Assembly: GCF_024181405.1 (NCBI RefSeq)
Contig: NZ_CP051302.1
Span: forward strand, 2,685,580-2,749,579
DNA: 64,000 bases
Direction of reading: 5' to 3'
DNA from: Treponema denticola
GTDB lineage: Bacteria; Spirochaetota; Spirochaetia; Treponematales; Treponemataceae
Shown here one piece after another: positions 52,052-63,901 of this stretch. Both the position numbers and the translations under genes were made by a program. Position 1 is the stretch's first letter; every line of letters starts with the position of its first letter. A model generated the notes under the pieces. That model was given only the letters and a program-made list of their open reading frames with translations. It was not told where the DNA came from and searched no databases.

Positions 52052-54505
52052 AAGTTCTTTCTCCTTAATTTTATTTTTATCCGCTGCGCAAGATTCTGTG
52101 TTTACAGTACAGCTTGACTCAGAACCTGCATCACGGCTTATTTTGCATTTTCTTTTGGGCTTAAAATAATTTAAACGCAAGGCATTGCTTACAACCGAAA
52201 CGGAGCTTAAGCTCATAGCTGCCGCAGCAATCATCGGGCTTAAAACAATTCTGAAGAGGGGGTAAAAAGCTCCTGCCGCCAAGGGTATACAAAGAGAATT
52301 ATAAAAGAGAGCCCAAAAAAGATTTTCTTTTATATTCCGCATAACTGCACGGCTTAACTGAATAGAATCTACAGCAGTTTGTAAATTATCATTCATCAAA
52401 ATAATGTCTGCGCTTTCGATAGCTATATCCGTTCCGTTTCCTATGGCTATGCCTACATCGGCTGTCATAAGGGCAGGGGCATCGTTTATTCCGTCGCCTA
52501 TCATAGCCGTTTTAAGACCGGCTTGGTGCAATTTTTCGATTTCGGTTTTTTTGTTTTGAGGCAAGAGTTCGGCCGCAAAATCATCTACTCCTGTTTGAGC
52601 CTTTATAGCATTTGCCGTTTTTTTGTTGTCGCCCGTAAGCATTATGGTCTTTATGCCCATCGCTTTAAATTCTGCTATTGATTCAATACTGCCTTCTTTA
52701 ATTTTGTCGGCGACAGCTATAATTCCTATGAGTTTTGCACCCATATCGGTTTCTGAAGCACTTCCGCCTGTACCGCCGCTTACGCCAATCAAAAGAGGTG
52801 TCGCTCCCTTTTCCGCAAGGGCATCAATTTCGGCCTTGGCATGGGAAATTTCGATATTGTTTTTTTGGAAGAGCTTTTCATTTCCTGCAAAGATTTTTAG
52901 GCCGGAAGCTTCTTCAATACCCGAAATCCCGAAACCGTGTTCAGCCTTAAAGTCCTTAATTTTCAAAGCCTCTAAGTTTTTTTCCTTTGCTCGTTTTATA
53001 ACGGCATTTGCGAGGGGGTGCTCGGAAAGGCCTTCAAGACTATAGGCAAAGCGCAAGACTTCGTCCTCGCTAAAGTTTTCGGTTTTTTTAATATCGATTA
53101 CGTCGGGGTGGCCTTGGGTTATTGTACCGGTCTTATCCAAGACTATGGTGTTTGTTTTATGAGCCGTTTCAAGGGCTTCTGCAGAGCGGATTAAGATACC
53201 CAGCCGAGCTCCTTTGCCTGTTCCGGCCATAATTGCTGTAGGCGTTGCAAGACCTAGGGCACAAGGACAGGAAATTACAAGCACCGAAATTGCTCTGGAA
53301 AGAGCGAATTCAAAGCCTTCGCCTGAAATCAGCCAGACAAAAAGCGTAATCACCGCAATGGCTATGACCGCAGGCACGAAGTAGTTGCTTATCTTATCGG
53401 CAAGCTTAGAAACGGGAGCCTTCGAGGCCGAGGCTTCTTCTACAAGGGCAATTATCTGGGAAAGGGTTGTATCATCGCCAACTCTTTCAGCCTTAAAGGT
53501 AAAGGTTCCCGATAAATTTATGGAGGCACTTACAACCTTGTCCCCAGCGGCCTTTTCGACAGGGAGGCTTTCACCCGTAATTGCCGCCTCATCTACCGAA
53601 GAATTTCCTTCGACTATAATGCCGTCAACGGGAATGGAAAAACCGGGCTTGATTAAAATCAAATCACCCTTTACAATTTCTTCAACCGGAATTTCCTCTT
53701 CATTACCGTTCCTGATAACAAGGGCGGTTTTGGGTCTAAGATTCATCAGCTTTGTAATTGCCTGAGAAGTTTTTCCCTTTGCATTAGCTTCAAGGAATTT
53801 CCCCAAGGTTACGAGGGTTAAAATCATCGCTGCCGATTCAAAATAAAGATCCCCGGCAAAAAGCCTTACCGTTTCCATATCTCCATGCCCCATTCCGTAG
53901 GCCATCTTATAAATAGCAAAGATGCCGTAAATAAGGGCTGCACCGGAACCGACTGCAACGAGGGAGTCCATATTGGGCGCCTTGTTTAAAAAAGCCTTAA
54001 AGCCTCCCGTAAAGAATTTTTTATTTACAATCAGCACGGGAAGAGCAAGCAGAAATTGAGTAAAACTAAAAACAAGTGCATTTTCTATTCCATGCAAAAA
54101 ATGAGGAATAGGAAGAGAGGCCATGTGTCCCATCGATACATAAAAAAGAGGAATCATAAAGACCAAAGACAAAATTAGCCTTTTTTTTATCTTATCTCTT
54201 TCAAGTTTGGCCGCCTCATTTTGAAATGAGCGGGTACCGGAGCTCTTACCGTCAGCCGAATTTTTATTTGAAGAAGAGTTTTTTAAACCTTCGGCAAGCG
54301 AGGCTCCGTATCCTGCTTTTTCGACAGCCTCTATAATCTTATCCGCGCTAAGGAAAGCCTCATCGTAATTGACGCTCATGCTGTTGGTTAAAAGATTTAC
54401 CTGTACCTCGGCGGCTCCTTCAAGTTTTTCGACAGCCCTTTGAACATGGGAAGAACAAGCCGAACAAGTCATTCCCGTAATATTGAACTTTATTTTTTTA
54501 CTCAT
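51854..54505 (-). CDS. copA: Copper-translocating P1B-type ATPase with N- and C-terminal HMA domains
   Basis: An N-terminal metal-binding domain (GMTCSAC near residues 11-17) is followed by eight membrane segments. The catalytic P-type ATPase has CPC in ISCPCALGLATPTA (about residue 415), DKTGT (about 455), HP in SEHPLANAV and GDGINDAPAL (about 670). A Cys-rich linker then leads to a second HMA domain with GMQCQHC (about 827). The start at 54505 gives 883 residues. No ribosome-binding site is present, and a TATATT lies 6 bases upstream. It exports Cu(I). Confidence 0.93.
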   Translation of the reverse strand: MSKKIKFNITGMTCSACSSHVQRAVEKLEGAAEVQVNLLTNSMSVNYDEAFLSADKIIEAVEKAGYGASLAEGLKNSSSNKNSADGKSSGTRSFQNEAAKLERDKIKKRLILSLVFMIPLFYVSMGHMASLPIPHFLHGIENALVFSFTQFLLALPVLIVNKKFFTGGFKAFLNKAPNMDSLVAVGSGAALIYGIFAIYKMAYGMGHGDMETVRLFAGDLYFESAAMILTLVTLGKFLEANAKGKTSQAITKLMNLRPKTALVIRNGNEEEIPVEEIVKGDLILIKPGFSIPVDGIIVEGNSSVDEAAITGESLPVEKAAGDKVVSASINLSGTFTFKAERVGDDTTLSQIIALVEEASASKAPVSKLADKISNYFVPAVIAIAVITLFVWLISGEGFEFALSRAISVLVISCPCALGLATPTAIMAGTGKGARLGILIRSAEALETAHKTNTIVLDKTGTITQGHPDVIDIKKTENFSEDEVLRFAYSLEGLSEHPLANAVIKRAKEKNLEALKIKDFKAEHGFGISGIEEASGLKIFAGNEKLFQKNNIEISHAKAEIDALAEKGATPLLIGVSGGTGGSASETDMGAKLIGIIAVADKIKEGSIESIAEFKAMGIKTIMLTGDNKKTANAIKAQTGVDDFAAELLPQNKKTEIEKLHQAGLKTAMIGDGINDAPALMTADVGIAIGNGTDIAIESADIILMNDNLQTAVDSIQLSRAVMRNIKENLFWALFYNSLCIPLAAGAFYPLFRIVLSPMIAAAAMSLSSVSVVSNALRLNYFKPKRKCKISRDAGSESSCTVNTESCAADKNKIKEKELMNTVLKVNGMQCQHCVSHVKEALAKISGVSAEIDLGAKTATITHPESVSVADLKKAIEEAGYTVE

Positions 54506-54511
54506 GTTACT

Positions 54512-54540
54512 AATATACAACTTTTAAACGGAAAAGTCTA
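54512..54540 (-). promoter_or_regulatory. Promoter abutting the copA start codon
   Basis: On the minus strand TAGACT (54540-54535), a 17-bp spacer and TATATT (54517-54512) end 6 bases before the ATG at 54505, predicting a leaderless transcript. The -35 is a 4/6 match. Confidence 0.45.
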
Positions 54541-54667
54541 GGATTTTTTAAGGGGCCGTAATAAAAAACCCCGAAAGGAAGCGGAGCATTCCGGACGTGG
54601 CTATTGCTTAGAATATGTTAAGTTTTTTAAATACGGAACCAGAGTTAGGTATCGGTTTCTTCATTAC

Positions 54668-55597
54668 TTATAGTTTTTCAATTTCTTCTTTGGTAAGGCC
54701 GGATATTGTGCAAATATCATTAATCGGATAATTCATCTTTTTCATCAACTTTGCCGTTTCAAGTTTAGCTTGTTAAGAGCCATTAGCAAAGCCTTGTTGT
54801 ATGCCTTGCTCTATCCCTTTTATTTCTCCCTGCAATATTCCTTCTTCAATGCCTTTTCGATAACCTTCGCTTATACATGAAGCCCTGTCATGTTCATATT
54901 TCATACGGGAATCATAAAGCCATTTATCTCTAGGACTCATTTCCATTACAGAAATAGCGGTATTTGCTTTTTTCATTATCTCTGAATTTTCTGCTAACAC
55001 TTCTCTCACCTCCGGATTATCAGTTTCGATAAATTTAAGCCAGTTTAATAAGCGTTTTGTTTTATTATTTTTATATTGACCTTCCTTTAAGAGCCTTGCT
55101 TTTTCAAGGTTCAATATATGAATCTCAAGTTTTGAAACTAAAGGCTCTTTTGTATCTTGTTCAAGAACAAGATACTTGTTGTGTAAACGCTTATTTTTAT
55201 TAAAGCCTTTTCCTATCAAATTTATTGTAATACACTTTGGCAGTTTTGTATAGTCTTGACCTTGTTTTATGTTTTCGTTGTACATTTTAGACCAATAATA
55301 CAAAGTTCTTTCAGGAAAATCAAAATGCCAGTTGTTCTGAATTTCAATGTCGACAAAGGTTCCGTCTTTTAGTCTTAACTTAATATCTAAAATACCGAGC
55401 TTTTCACTTAAAAGTTCCTTATGAAACTCCTTATCCAGAAGTTCCAAACCTGCGATATTCTCAGGCGGAATATCCAGTATACATTCCAACAAATCCTGAA
55501 GAACGTCCTTGTTTTCTTCTACTCCGAATATACGCTTAAAAGCGTAGTCGTTGCGTAAAGTTATTTTAAACAATTTTTGCATTTTTTTACCTCTCAT
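54668..55597 (-). pseudogene. Rpn/PD-(D/E)XK nuclease-family (transposase-like) gene with in-frame stop
   Basis: The frame encodes the family N-terminus (ITLRNDYAFKRIFGVEENKD near residues 13-32) and the nuclease core LGILDIKLRLKDG...DIEIQNNW near 67-89. It also has RLLNWLKFIETD and the EGxxxGxxQG repeat. It meets TAA at 54775-54773 after 274 codons. In the same frame, 34 more codons follow (QAKLETAKLMKKMNYPINDI...GLTKEEIEKL) to a second stop at 54668. They match the C-terminus of the copy at 3453-4220 (QTKLETARNLFRLG...). A single nonsense mutation has therefore removed the C-terminal helix-turn-helix-like tail. Remaining activity is uncertain. Confidence 0.8.
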
Positions 55598-55763
55598 AAA
55601 AATTATTTAAAAGGAAGAAAAATTTCCCCCTTTCATAATTATTATAGAAATTGTTTGTAATAGATAGTAAAATTTAAAAAATAATTTATCGATTATGTAT
55701 ACCGTAAATACGTCATAACTATGAGACGTTCACATGATGAAGATGCTTTTGCTTGATACACAA

Positions 55764-55792
55764 TTGTAAGTCCTCCCATCTTTTGGTATACT
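55764..55792 (+). promoter_or_regulatory. Promoter abutting the SNF2 helicase start codon
   Basis: TTGTAA (55764-55769), a 17-bp spacer and TATACT (55787-55792). Only 7 bases separate the -10 from the ATG at 55800, and there is no ribosome-binding site. Confidence 0.6.
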
Positions 55793-55799
55793 TCTCGCT

Positions 55800-58700
55800 A
55801 TGGCAAGACAGACTTACGGGACAACACCTTGGGGTGCATGGTTTTTGGAGATGCTAAAGGCCTATGACGATTCAGGTCGATTGTCCAGAGGAAAAACTTA
55901 TGCAAACACAGGGAAGGTAAATTCTCTTGTGGTAAACGGGCAAACGGCGGGAGCAAAGGTTAAGGGAAACTATTCTCCTTGGTACCATGTGTATTTTAAA
56001 TTCCCGCCCCTTTCAAAAACAAATGAAACCGCAATCCGCTCCATCTTAGAAAAACATCCGATTGAACTTGCGGGCCTTAGAGCGGGAATTATGAGTCCGG
56101 CCCTCATCGAAGCCTTAAAGAAAAAAAAGGTAAGGCTAATTCCTGCCCGCTGGAATTTAATCGAAAGGGACTGCACCTGCCCCGATTCGGGAGACCCCTG
56201 CAAGCACATGGCGGCCGTTCTTTTTTTACTTGCCAAAGAAATAGACCATGACCCTCGCCTCTTGTTTAAGCTTGCGGGCTTTGACATCGATTCTATAAAT
56301 GTACCGGAAACCGAAGTCTTCGAAAAAGGCGGAACACAAAAACTTGGCCTCCTCCAAGAGCATCCTGTTCCGTTGAGTCTCCGCAAAAATGAAACTTTAA
56401 ATGAAGCAGCAGACTTATCTTCAAGCTCATCAGTCAATGAGGCCGCTCATAATTCTTGTGAATTGCAGAGCCCTTTAAAATTTTCTCTTGGAGAATCCTA
56501 TCTTCCGCTGATAACAAATATTCTTCCTCCTGAACCTAATTTTTCATCAAGCGATTTTATAATAAAGCTGACGGAATTTTATCATAAGGCGGTTTTAAAT
56601 TACGGGCTCAACTTTTACAGTCAAGAAAAGCAAAATGAAAAACAAGAAGAAAAATCGGTAAACCCTTTTTTGTTTGCGAGGGTAAAAATAAATATCGACA
56701 ATATCCGAAAACAAAAAAGAGTATTCCCCCTTGAACCTAAAAGCCCCTTAACGGTAAACATAAAATTAAACGAAACCCGCGAAATAAATCAAACCCTTCT
56801 GCAAGCTCAAAATTTTTATAAAACAAGAAACAGCTTAAACGAGATGAGCCCCTCGGTCAAAATTCTTTTTTCTCTCTTTGCCCTTGCAGGAAAACTGATT
56901 CAAAGCTCTGCATTTATACCCGCCGTATTTACCGAAAACAAAAAGCTTTTTATTTTTTGGAAAAGCCTTTCGGCTTCTTCCGAAATAAAGGCCGACATCC
57001 TTAAATTTGCAGCTTCCCTCACAAAGGACTTTTTTCTTCCGGTTGAAAAATGGGGAAGGCTCTATTGTGCAGAACTTTTGCTTACAGCTCTTTTAACCGA
57101 ATATGCGGCATCTTTAAAATTCTTTCCTAACAAGTCCTATACTAAGGACAAAGAAATAGACAAGCTCTTTTTTTCAAATGAAGAAATAGATATAAGCGTT
57201 CCCGGCAAGCGGAATTTGGATACGGTAATTTATTCTTGGCTTTCGGTTTTAAATTACAGTAATTGCGGATATGAATACCGTTTAACTTTGGATGCCTTAA
57301 AAGACGACGAATTCTTTTTGCTTTCCGCCCTTGTCCGTAAGGCTAAAGAAAAGCAAATAGAGGCAGGAGATGACTCTTTCGCTCTTGAAGCAGAGGCACC
57401 CTTTACCGAATTAAATATCGCAGCAAAGAGGAGTAAAAACCCCGACGATATTTTGCGTTTTCCTGCAACCCTTTCAGCTTACTTACCGGCTCTTTCGATT
57501 CTTGCAATTAAAAAAAATGTGATGCTTTCGCGGGAAGAAACGGGGCTCTTTTTACAAAAGTCGGCAAAGCTTTTACAACGTTTCGGCATCGATATAGTTT
57601 TACCTAAAAGCCTAAAAAATGTTTTGACTCCCAAACCTGTTATAAGCGTAAAATCCGTAAAGGGAGCCGGAAATGTAGTTTCGTTTTTAAACCTTGATGA
57701 TGTTCTTTCTTATGACCGAGCCCTAATGTTGGGAGATACATTAATAGATATAGAAGAATTTAAAAAGCTCTTTTTAAATAAATCGGGCTTGGTAAAATTT
57801 AACGATCAGTTTCTTTTACTTGATCCCGAAGAAGTTGCCAAGATGTTAAAGGTCCTTGAAAAACCGGTAGATACAAAAGAGGTCTTACAAGCGGTTCTTT
57901 CGGGAAACGCAGTCTGTTCCAAACCCGCCTCAGAAATTATCAAGGGTATTTTCAGGCAAGAAGATGTTCCCGTTCCTCAAAATCTAAATGCGGAATTAAG
58001 GCCTTATCAAGAACAGGGTTACCGCTGGCTTTATGCAAACATTAAAAGCGGCTTCGGCTGTCTTTTGGCCGACGACATGGGCTTGGGAAAAACCGTACAG
58101 ATTATAAGTTTAATGCTTAGCTTTAAAAATTCAAAAGAAGCAGAATCTCCTTTTTTGGTTATAGCCCCTGCAAGCCTTCTTTCAAACTGGGAACATGAAA
58201 TAGCAAAATTCGCACCTTCTCTTAAAACCGCCGTTTATCATGGGGCAGAGCGTAAGTTCAATATCGAAGCCGATGTAATAATAAGCACATATCAAACTAT
58301 GCAAAAAGATATAGAAAAATTAAAAGACAAAAAAGTTTTTTGCATTATTTTAGATGAAGCTCAGGCTATAAAAAATTCGGGAACAAAAAAGGCTCATGCC
58401 GTAAAGGCAATTCAGGCGAGGGGCAGAATCGCTCTTACAGGGACACCGGTTGAAAACAACCTTGAAGACATGCGTTCCATATTCGACTTTTTTCTTCCCG
58501 GTTATTTAGGTACGGCCGACGAGTTTAGAAAAAAATGGCGTATTCCGATTGAGCTTCATAATTCGGAAACCGAAGCGGATGATCTAAAAAAAATTACTTC
58601 ACCCTTTTTGCTCCGCCGTCTAAAGACCGATCCCAAGGTTATCTCTGATTTGCCGGATAAGATAATTACAAATCAATATTGCAATTTGACACCTGAGCAG

Positions 58701-59384
58701 TTGGCAATTTATGAAAACCTTGTAGAAACGGAATTGCACAAGGTGATGGGAGCCGAAACTAAGATTGAAAGGCAGGCCTATGTTCTAAAACTTTTAACGG
58801 CCTTAAAACAGGTATGCAATCATCCGAGAGCCTATGATAAGGAAACTCCCGTCGAAATGAAATACTCAGGCAAGGCCGCTGTCCTCATCGAGCTTTTGAA
58901 CGAAATAATTTCTTCAGGAGAAAAGGCAATTATTTTCAGCCAATATGTAGGCACCCTCGACATTTTAAAAAACATCATTCAAAAAGAATTGGGAACTGAA
59001 CCTCTTTTACTTCACGGTCAAATGCCCGCCTCAAAAAGAAAAAAGGCTGTAGAGGTTTTTCAAACAGATCCTGCTTACCGCATCTTTTTAATTTCGCTTA
59101 AGGCGGGAGGTACCGGCCTTAACTTGACGGCAGCTAACAGGGTAATTCACTTTGACCTTTGGTACAATCCGGCAGTTGAAGATCAGGCCACAGACAGGGC
59201 TTTTAGAATAGGACAGACAAAGAACGTCTTCGTACACCGCCTTATCTGCTCCGGTACCTTTGAAGAAAAAATTGATGAGATGATTCAAAAAAAGCGGGAA
59301 ATAAGCGGCTTGAGCATTTCTGCAGGTGAAACATGGATTTCAAAATTGAGCAATGAAGAGTTAGCCGGTCTTTTTAAGAGTTAA
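55800..59384 (+). CDS. SWIM zinc-finger SNF2-family helicase (ATP-dependent DNA translocase)
   Basis: The 1194-residue protein begins with a domain ending in a SWIM zinc finger, C-x-C-x(n)-C-x-H, in RDCTCPDSGDPCKH near residues 122-135. A long middle region follows. The SNF2 motor starts near residue 735: Walker A LLADDMGLGKT near 755-765, DEAQ box ILDEAQAIKN near 849-858, TGTPVENN near 880, and the second RecA fold with AGGTGLNLTAANRVIHFD and DQATDRAFRIGQ. It probably remodels protein-DNA complexes. Its ATG lies 7 bases after a promoter -10, so the mRNA is probably leaderless. Confidence 0.92.
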   Translation: MARQTYGTTPWGAWFLEMLKAYDDSGRLSRGKTYANTGKVNSLVVNGQTAGAKVKGNYSPWYHVYFKFPPLSKTNETAIRSILEKHPIELAGLRAGIMSPALIEALKKKKVRLIPARWNLIERDCTCPDSGDPCKHMAAVLFLLAKEIDHDPRLLFKLAGFDIDSINVPETEVFEKGGTQKLGLLQEHPVPLSLRKNETLNEAADLSSSSSVNEAAHNSCELQSPLKFSLGESYLPLITNILPPEPNFSSSDFIIKLTEFYHKAVLNYGLNFYSQEKQNEKQEEKSVNPFLFARVKINIDNIRKQKRVFPLEPKSPLTVNIKLNETREINQTLLQAQNFYKTRNSLNEMSPSVKILFSLFALAGKLIQSSAFIPAVFTENKKLFIFWKSLSASSEIKADILKFAASLTKDFFLPVEKWGRLYCAELLLTALLTEYAASLKFFPNKSYTKDKEIDKLFFSNEEIDISVPGKRNLDTVIYSWLSVLNYSNCGYEYRLTLDALKDDEFFLLSALVRKAKEKQIEAGDDSFALEAEAPFTELNIAAKRSKNPDDILRFPATLSAYLPALSILAIKKNVMLSREETGLFLQKSAKLLQRFGIDIVLPKSLKNVLTPKPVISVKSVKGAGNVVSFLNLDDVLSYDRALMLGDTLIDIEEFKKLFLNKSGLVKFNDQFLLLDPEEVAKMLKVLEKPVDTKEVLQAVLSGNAVCSKPASEIIKGIFRQEDVPVPQNLNAELRPYQEQGYRWLYANIKSGFGCLLADDMGLGKTVQIISLMLSFKNSKEAESPFLVIAPASLLSNWEHEIAKFAPSLKTAVYHGAERKFNIEADVIISTYQTMQKDIEKLKDKKVFCIILDEAQAIKNSGTKKAHAVKAIQARGRIALTGTPVENNLEDMRSIFDFFLPGYLGTADEFRKKWRIPIELHNSETEADDLKKITSPFLLRRLKTDPKVISDLPDKIITNQYCNLTPEQLAIYENLVETELHKVMGAETKIERQAYVLKLLTALKQVCNHPRAYDKETPVEMKYSGKAAVLIELLNEIISSGEKAIIFSQYVGTLDILKNIIQKELGTEPLLLHGQMPASKRKKAVEVFQTDPAYRIFLISLKAGGTGLNLTAANRVIHFDLWYNPAVEDQATDRAFRIGQTKNVFVHRLICSGTFEEKIDEMIQKKREISGLSISAGETWISKLSNEELAGLFKS

Positions 59385-59404
59385 TCCAAACATAAATCAA
59401 AACA

Positions 59405-59433
59405 TTGATAAGCCCCTTTTTTTATGATATAAT
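59405..59433 (+). promoter_or_regulatory. Promoter of the threonine aldolase gene
   Basis: TTGATA (59405-59410), a 17-bp spacer and perfect TATAAT (59428-59433), followed by an AGGGGG ribosome-binding site before the ATG at 59454. Confidence 0.75.
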
Positions 59434-59453
59434 CTAAACTTAGGGGGCTTAAT

Positions 59454-60509
59454 ATGTATTTTTTTATAAATGATTACAGCGAAGGTTGTCATCCAAAAAT
59501 TCTTAAAGCATTGACGGAAACAAATGAAGAACAAACCGTCGGTTACGGCTGTGACGAATATTGTGCAGAAGCTGCAGACCTTATCTTAAAAGAACTGGAT
59601 GCACCTCAAAGTAAGGTTTATTTCTTTTCGGGCGGAACACAAACCAACTTAACTCTTATAGCCTCCGTACTAAGACCACATCAGGGAGTTATCGCTGCCG
59701 ATACAGGGCATATAAACGTACATGAGTCGGGAGCCATCGAAGCTTGCGGACACAAGGTTTTAACTGTCGAATCGGCAAACGGAAAAATAACGGCGGAGCA
59801 GGCTGAAGCTCTTATAAAGGCACATTACGAGGATCCCACAGCCGAGCATATGGTTCAGCCCGGAATGATTTATATTTCAAATCCTACGGAACTCGGCACC
59901 ATTTATTCAAAAAAAGAATTACAAGATTTAAAGCTGACTGCTCAAAAATATTCCGTTCCCCTCTATGTTGACGGCGCCCGCCTAGGGACTGCCCTCACCG
60001 CTGACAATAACGACTTAAGCCTTGCAGACATGGCAAGATATACGGACGCCTTTTATATAGGCGGAACAAAAATGGGGGCTCTTTTCGGTGAAGCTCTTAT
60101 AATAAACAACCAGGATCTTCAAAAAGACTTTAGGTATATACAAAAACAAAAAGGCGGTCTTTTTGCAAAGGGCAGACTTTTAGGCCTTCAGTTTAAAACT
60201 CTTTTTACGGATAAGCTTTACTTCGAAATAGGAAGAACAATGAATGAAACGGCAAAGATGATCCGTAAAGGTTTTTCCGATAGGGGCTTTTCTTTTTTTA
60301 TGGAAAGCGAAACAAACCAGAGCTTCCCGATAATCGAAAACAGCCTTTTAGCTAAAGTAGAAAAAGAATTTAAATGCGAATTTTGGGCAAAAATTTCAGA
60401 AAACCAAACAGCTGTGCGTTTTTGCACCTCTTGGGCAACAACCAAAGAGGCGATAAAAAAACTTTTTGAATACGTGGATGAGATAAAAAGCAACGGGATC
60501 AAAAGATAA
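59454..60509 (+). CDS. ltaE: L-threonine aldolase (low specificity), PLP-dependent
   Basis: The 351-residue fold-type I PLP enzyme matches bacterial threonine aldolases: NDYSEGCHPKIL near residue 6, FFSGGTQTNL near 59-68, the cofactor-binding Asp in LYVDGARLGTAL near 170-181 and the PLP lysine in YIGGTKMGALFG near 200-211. It splits threonine into glycine and acetaldehyde, giving glycine for one-carbon metabolism. The C-terminal part is short but complete. It has its own promoter. Confidence 0.9.
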   Translation: MYFFINDYSEGCHPKILKALTETNEEQTVGYGCDEYCAEAADLILKELDAPQSKVYFFSGGTQTNLTLIASVLRPHQGVIAADTGHINVHESGAIEACGHKVLTVESANGKITAEQAEALIKAHYEDPTAEHMVQPGMIYISNPTELGTIYSKKELQDLKLTAQKYSVPLYVDGARLGTALTADNNDLSLADMARYTDAFYIGGTKMGALFGEALIINNQDLQKDFRYIQKQKGGLFAKGRLLGLQFKTLFTDKLYFEIGRTMNETAKMIRKGFSDRGFSFFMESETNQSFPIIENSLLAKVEKEFKCEFWAKISENQTAVRFCTSWATTKEAIKKLFEYVDEIKSNGIKR

Positions 60510-60526
60510 TAAGGTATTCGGTTATT

Positions 60527-61201
60527 TTAAATTTTTCCTTTCTTATACATTATCCTCGTGTAGATGATTGTAATTGCGGCTCCTACAGGAATGAGCATAC
60601 TTATGGCCTTTCCAAGTTGGGGCATTGCAATAAAAAGAATCAGCATAAAGACAAAGGGAACTGCGGCAATCTTAGGATTTTTTGCAACAAAGACTACCAG
60701 AAGGCCGCCGAAAAGGGCGGGTAAGATATTTTTAAAAGCCGGTGCCATGATGGGTGATTCCAATATTGGTTTTAACTGAGTCAATAAGAGCATTCCCAAA
60801 ACCAAGATAAGGGTTGTAGTAATGGAAGAAACTGCGACGGATATTGTGGTAACCACATCACCTTCTTCGGTATTGGCTTCAACCTTTGCCGTCTCCAAAG
60901 CTAAGACTCCGCAGGGCACTTTTAGGTTTGTCAAGTTTCCTGTGATAAAGCCTACATAGGTTCCGCCCGCACCGAGCATGGGTGCGAAGGTAAAGGCTTC
61001 AATAATTCCTACCGGCCAAAAAACAACGGCAACACCGAAAAGCCCCCGTAAAAGGAGCCAAAAATTAGGCCAGGTATTATAGTAAATACAGGTAAAAAGA
61101 GGATAAGAAAGAAACATTATAATAGCTATTATCATCCATGTTCTTCCCCACCTATGTATGCTTTTTTCATATGAACCGAATTCTATTTGTGTATCTTGCA
61201 T
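60527..61201 (-). CDS. Conserved integral membrane protein, partner of the DUF5058-type gene
   Basis: A 224-residue protein with about five or six hydrophobic segments (roughly 22-45, 48-85, 125-150, 160-180, 185-215) and a glycine-rich loop APMLGAGGTYVGFITGNLTNL near residues 72-92. It follows the DUF5058-type gene by 40 bp and starts behind AGGAGG. The two have a similar membrane layout and are likely a pair, possibly a transporter. No substrate can be assigned. Confidence 0.65.
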   Translation of the reverse strand: MQDTQIEFGSYEKSIHRWGRTWMIIAIIMFLSYPLFTCIYYNTWPNFWLLLRGLFGVAVVFWPVGIIEAFTFAPMLGAGGTYVGFITGNLTNLKVPCGVLALETAKVEANTEEGDVVTTISVAVSSITTTLILVLGMLLLTQLKPILESPIMAPAFKNILPALFGGLLVVFVAKNPKIAAVPFVFMLILFIAMPQLGKAISMLIPVGAAITIIYTRIMYKKGKI

Positions 61202-61241
61202 AATATCCTCCTATAAGAAGTTCTATAAAACCTTAAACGGT

Positions 61242-61961
61242 TTAAGCTATCAACATGGTAATCGGAATGGAAAAAGCCATCCCGCCCAAAAGACTTATCG
61301 GCATAGCATAGCTTTCAAGCCACTTAGCCCTTGTCTTTTTTACGATTAAACCGCAGACAAGCATTAAAAAGGCCGAAAAGAACATCACAAAGACCGGAAT
61401 CCAACCTTTAAGCCCCAGCCGAATTTCCGAAAATATCATTCCTAAAAAGGCGGAAATCATTCCCATAAAAAGGGCATCGATGAGGAGCTTACTCCATTTT
61501 TCATCCTTGGACTTCATCTTAATAAGATTTTTTTGCATCTTGGGCAGAAAAAGAGCAATCACGACAATCCCCGAAATTATTCCGAGGGCCATAACCCAAG
61601 AAATAGTCGTATAGGCTGTTGCATTTGCAATCGGCTGATCCAAGGGAATGTCTAAAACAGAAGCAGCCGTACTTGCCGCAGTAAGTTCGTAGGTTAAGGC
61701 TCCCAGTACCGAAAGACGGAGCCAAGGCAGGGGAAGTCCTAAAAATTTGGAAAGGCTTATCATGCCTAAAATGATTGAAATGGCAGGGGCAACCGTAAAA
61801 ATCGCTGCTCCCGAGATAATTTGCTTTATCTTTTTTTGGGGCATATTGAGCTCTTTTGCCCGCCTCAAAGCCTTTATCAAAAAGAAGACGGATTGAATTA
61901 AAACAAAGAGTATCACAATACCTGCAAACCAAAAGAGCACAGAACTATTAACATCAAACAT
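61242..61961 (-). CDS. DUF5058-family integral membrane protein
   Basis: I place the start at ATG 61961, which has AGGAG 6 bases upstream and gives 239 residues. The longer open frame to 62138 lies inside gyrB. The protein has six hydrophobic segments and the motif LGALTYELTAASTAASVLDI near residues 85-105. The first helix begins right after the start (SSVLFWFAGIVILFVLI). It is 14 bp after the gyrB stop and may be cotranscribed with it. Function unknown. Confidence 0.72.
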   Translation of the reverse strand: MFDVNSSVLFWFAGIVILFVLIQSVFFLIKALRRAKELNMPQKKIKQIISGAAIFTVAPAISIILGMISLSKFLGLPLPWLRLSVLGALTYELTAASTAASVLDIPLDQPIANATAYTTISWVMALGIISGIVVIALFLPKMQKNLIKMKSKDEKWSKLLIDALFMGMISAFLGMIFSEIRLGLKGWIPVFVMFFSAFLMLVCGLIVKKTRAKWLESYAMPISLLGGMAFSIPITMLIA

Positions 61962-61975
61962 ACATACTCCTAATA

Positions 61976-63901
<1,926 letters not shown>

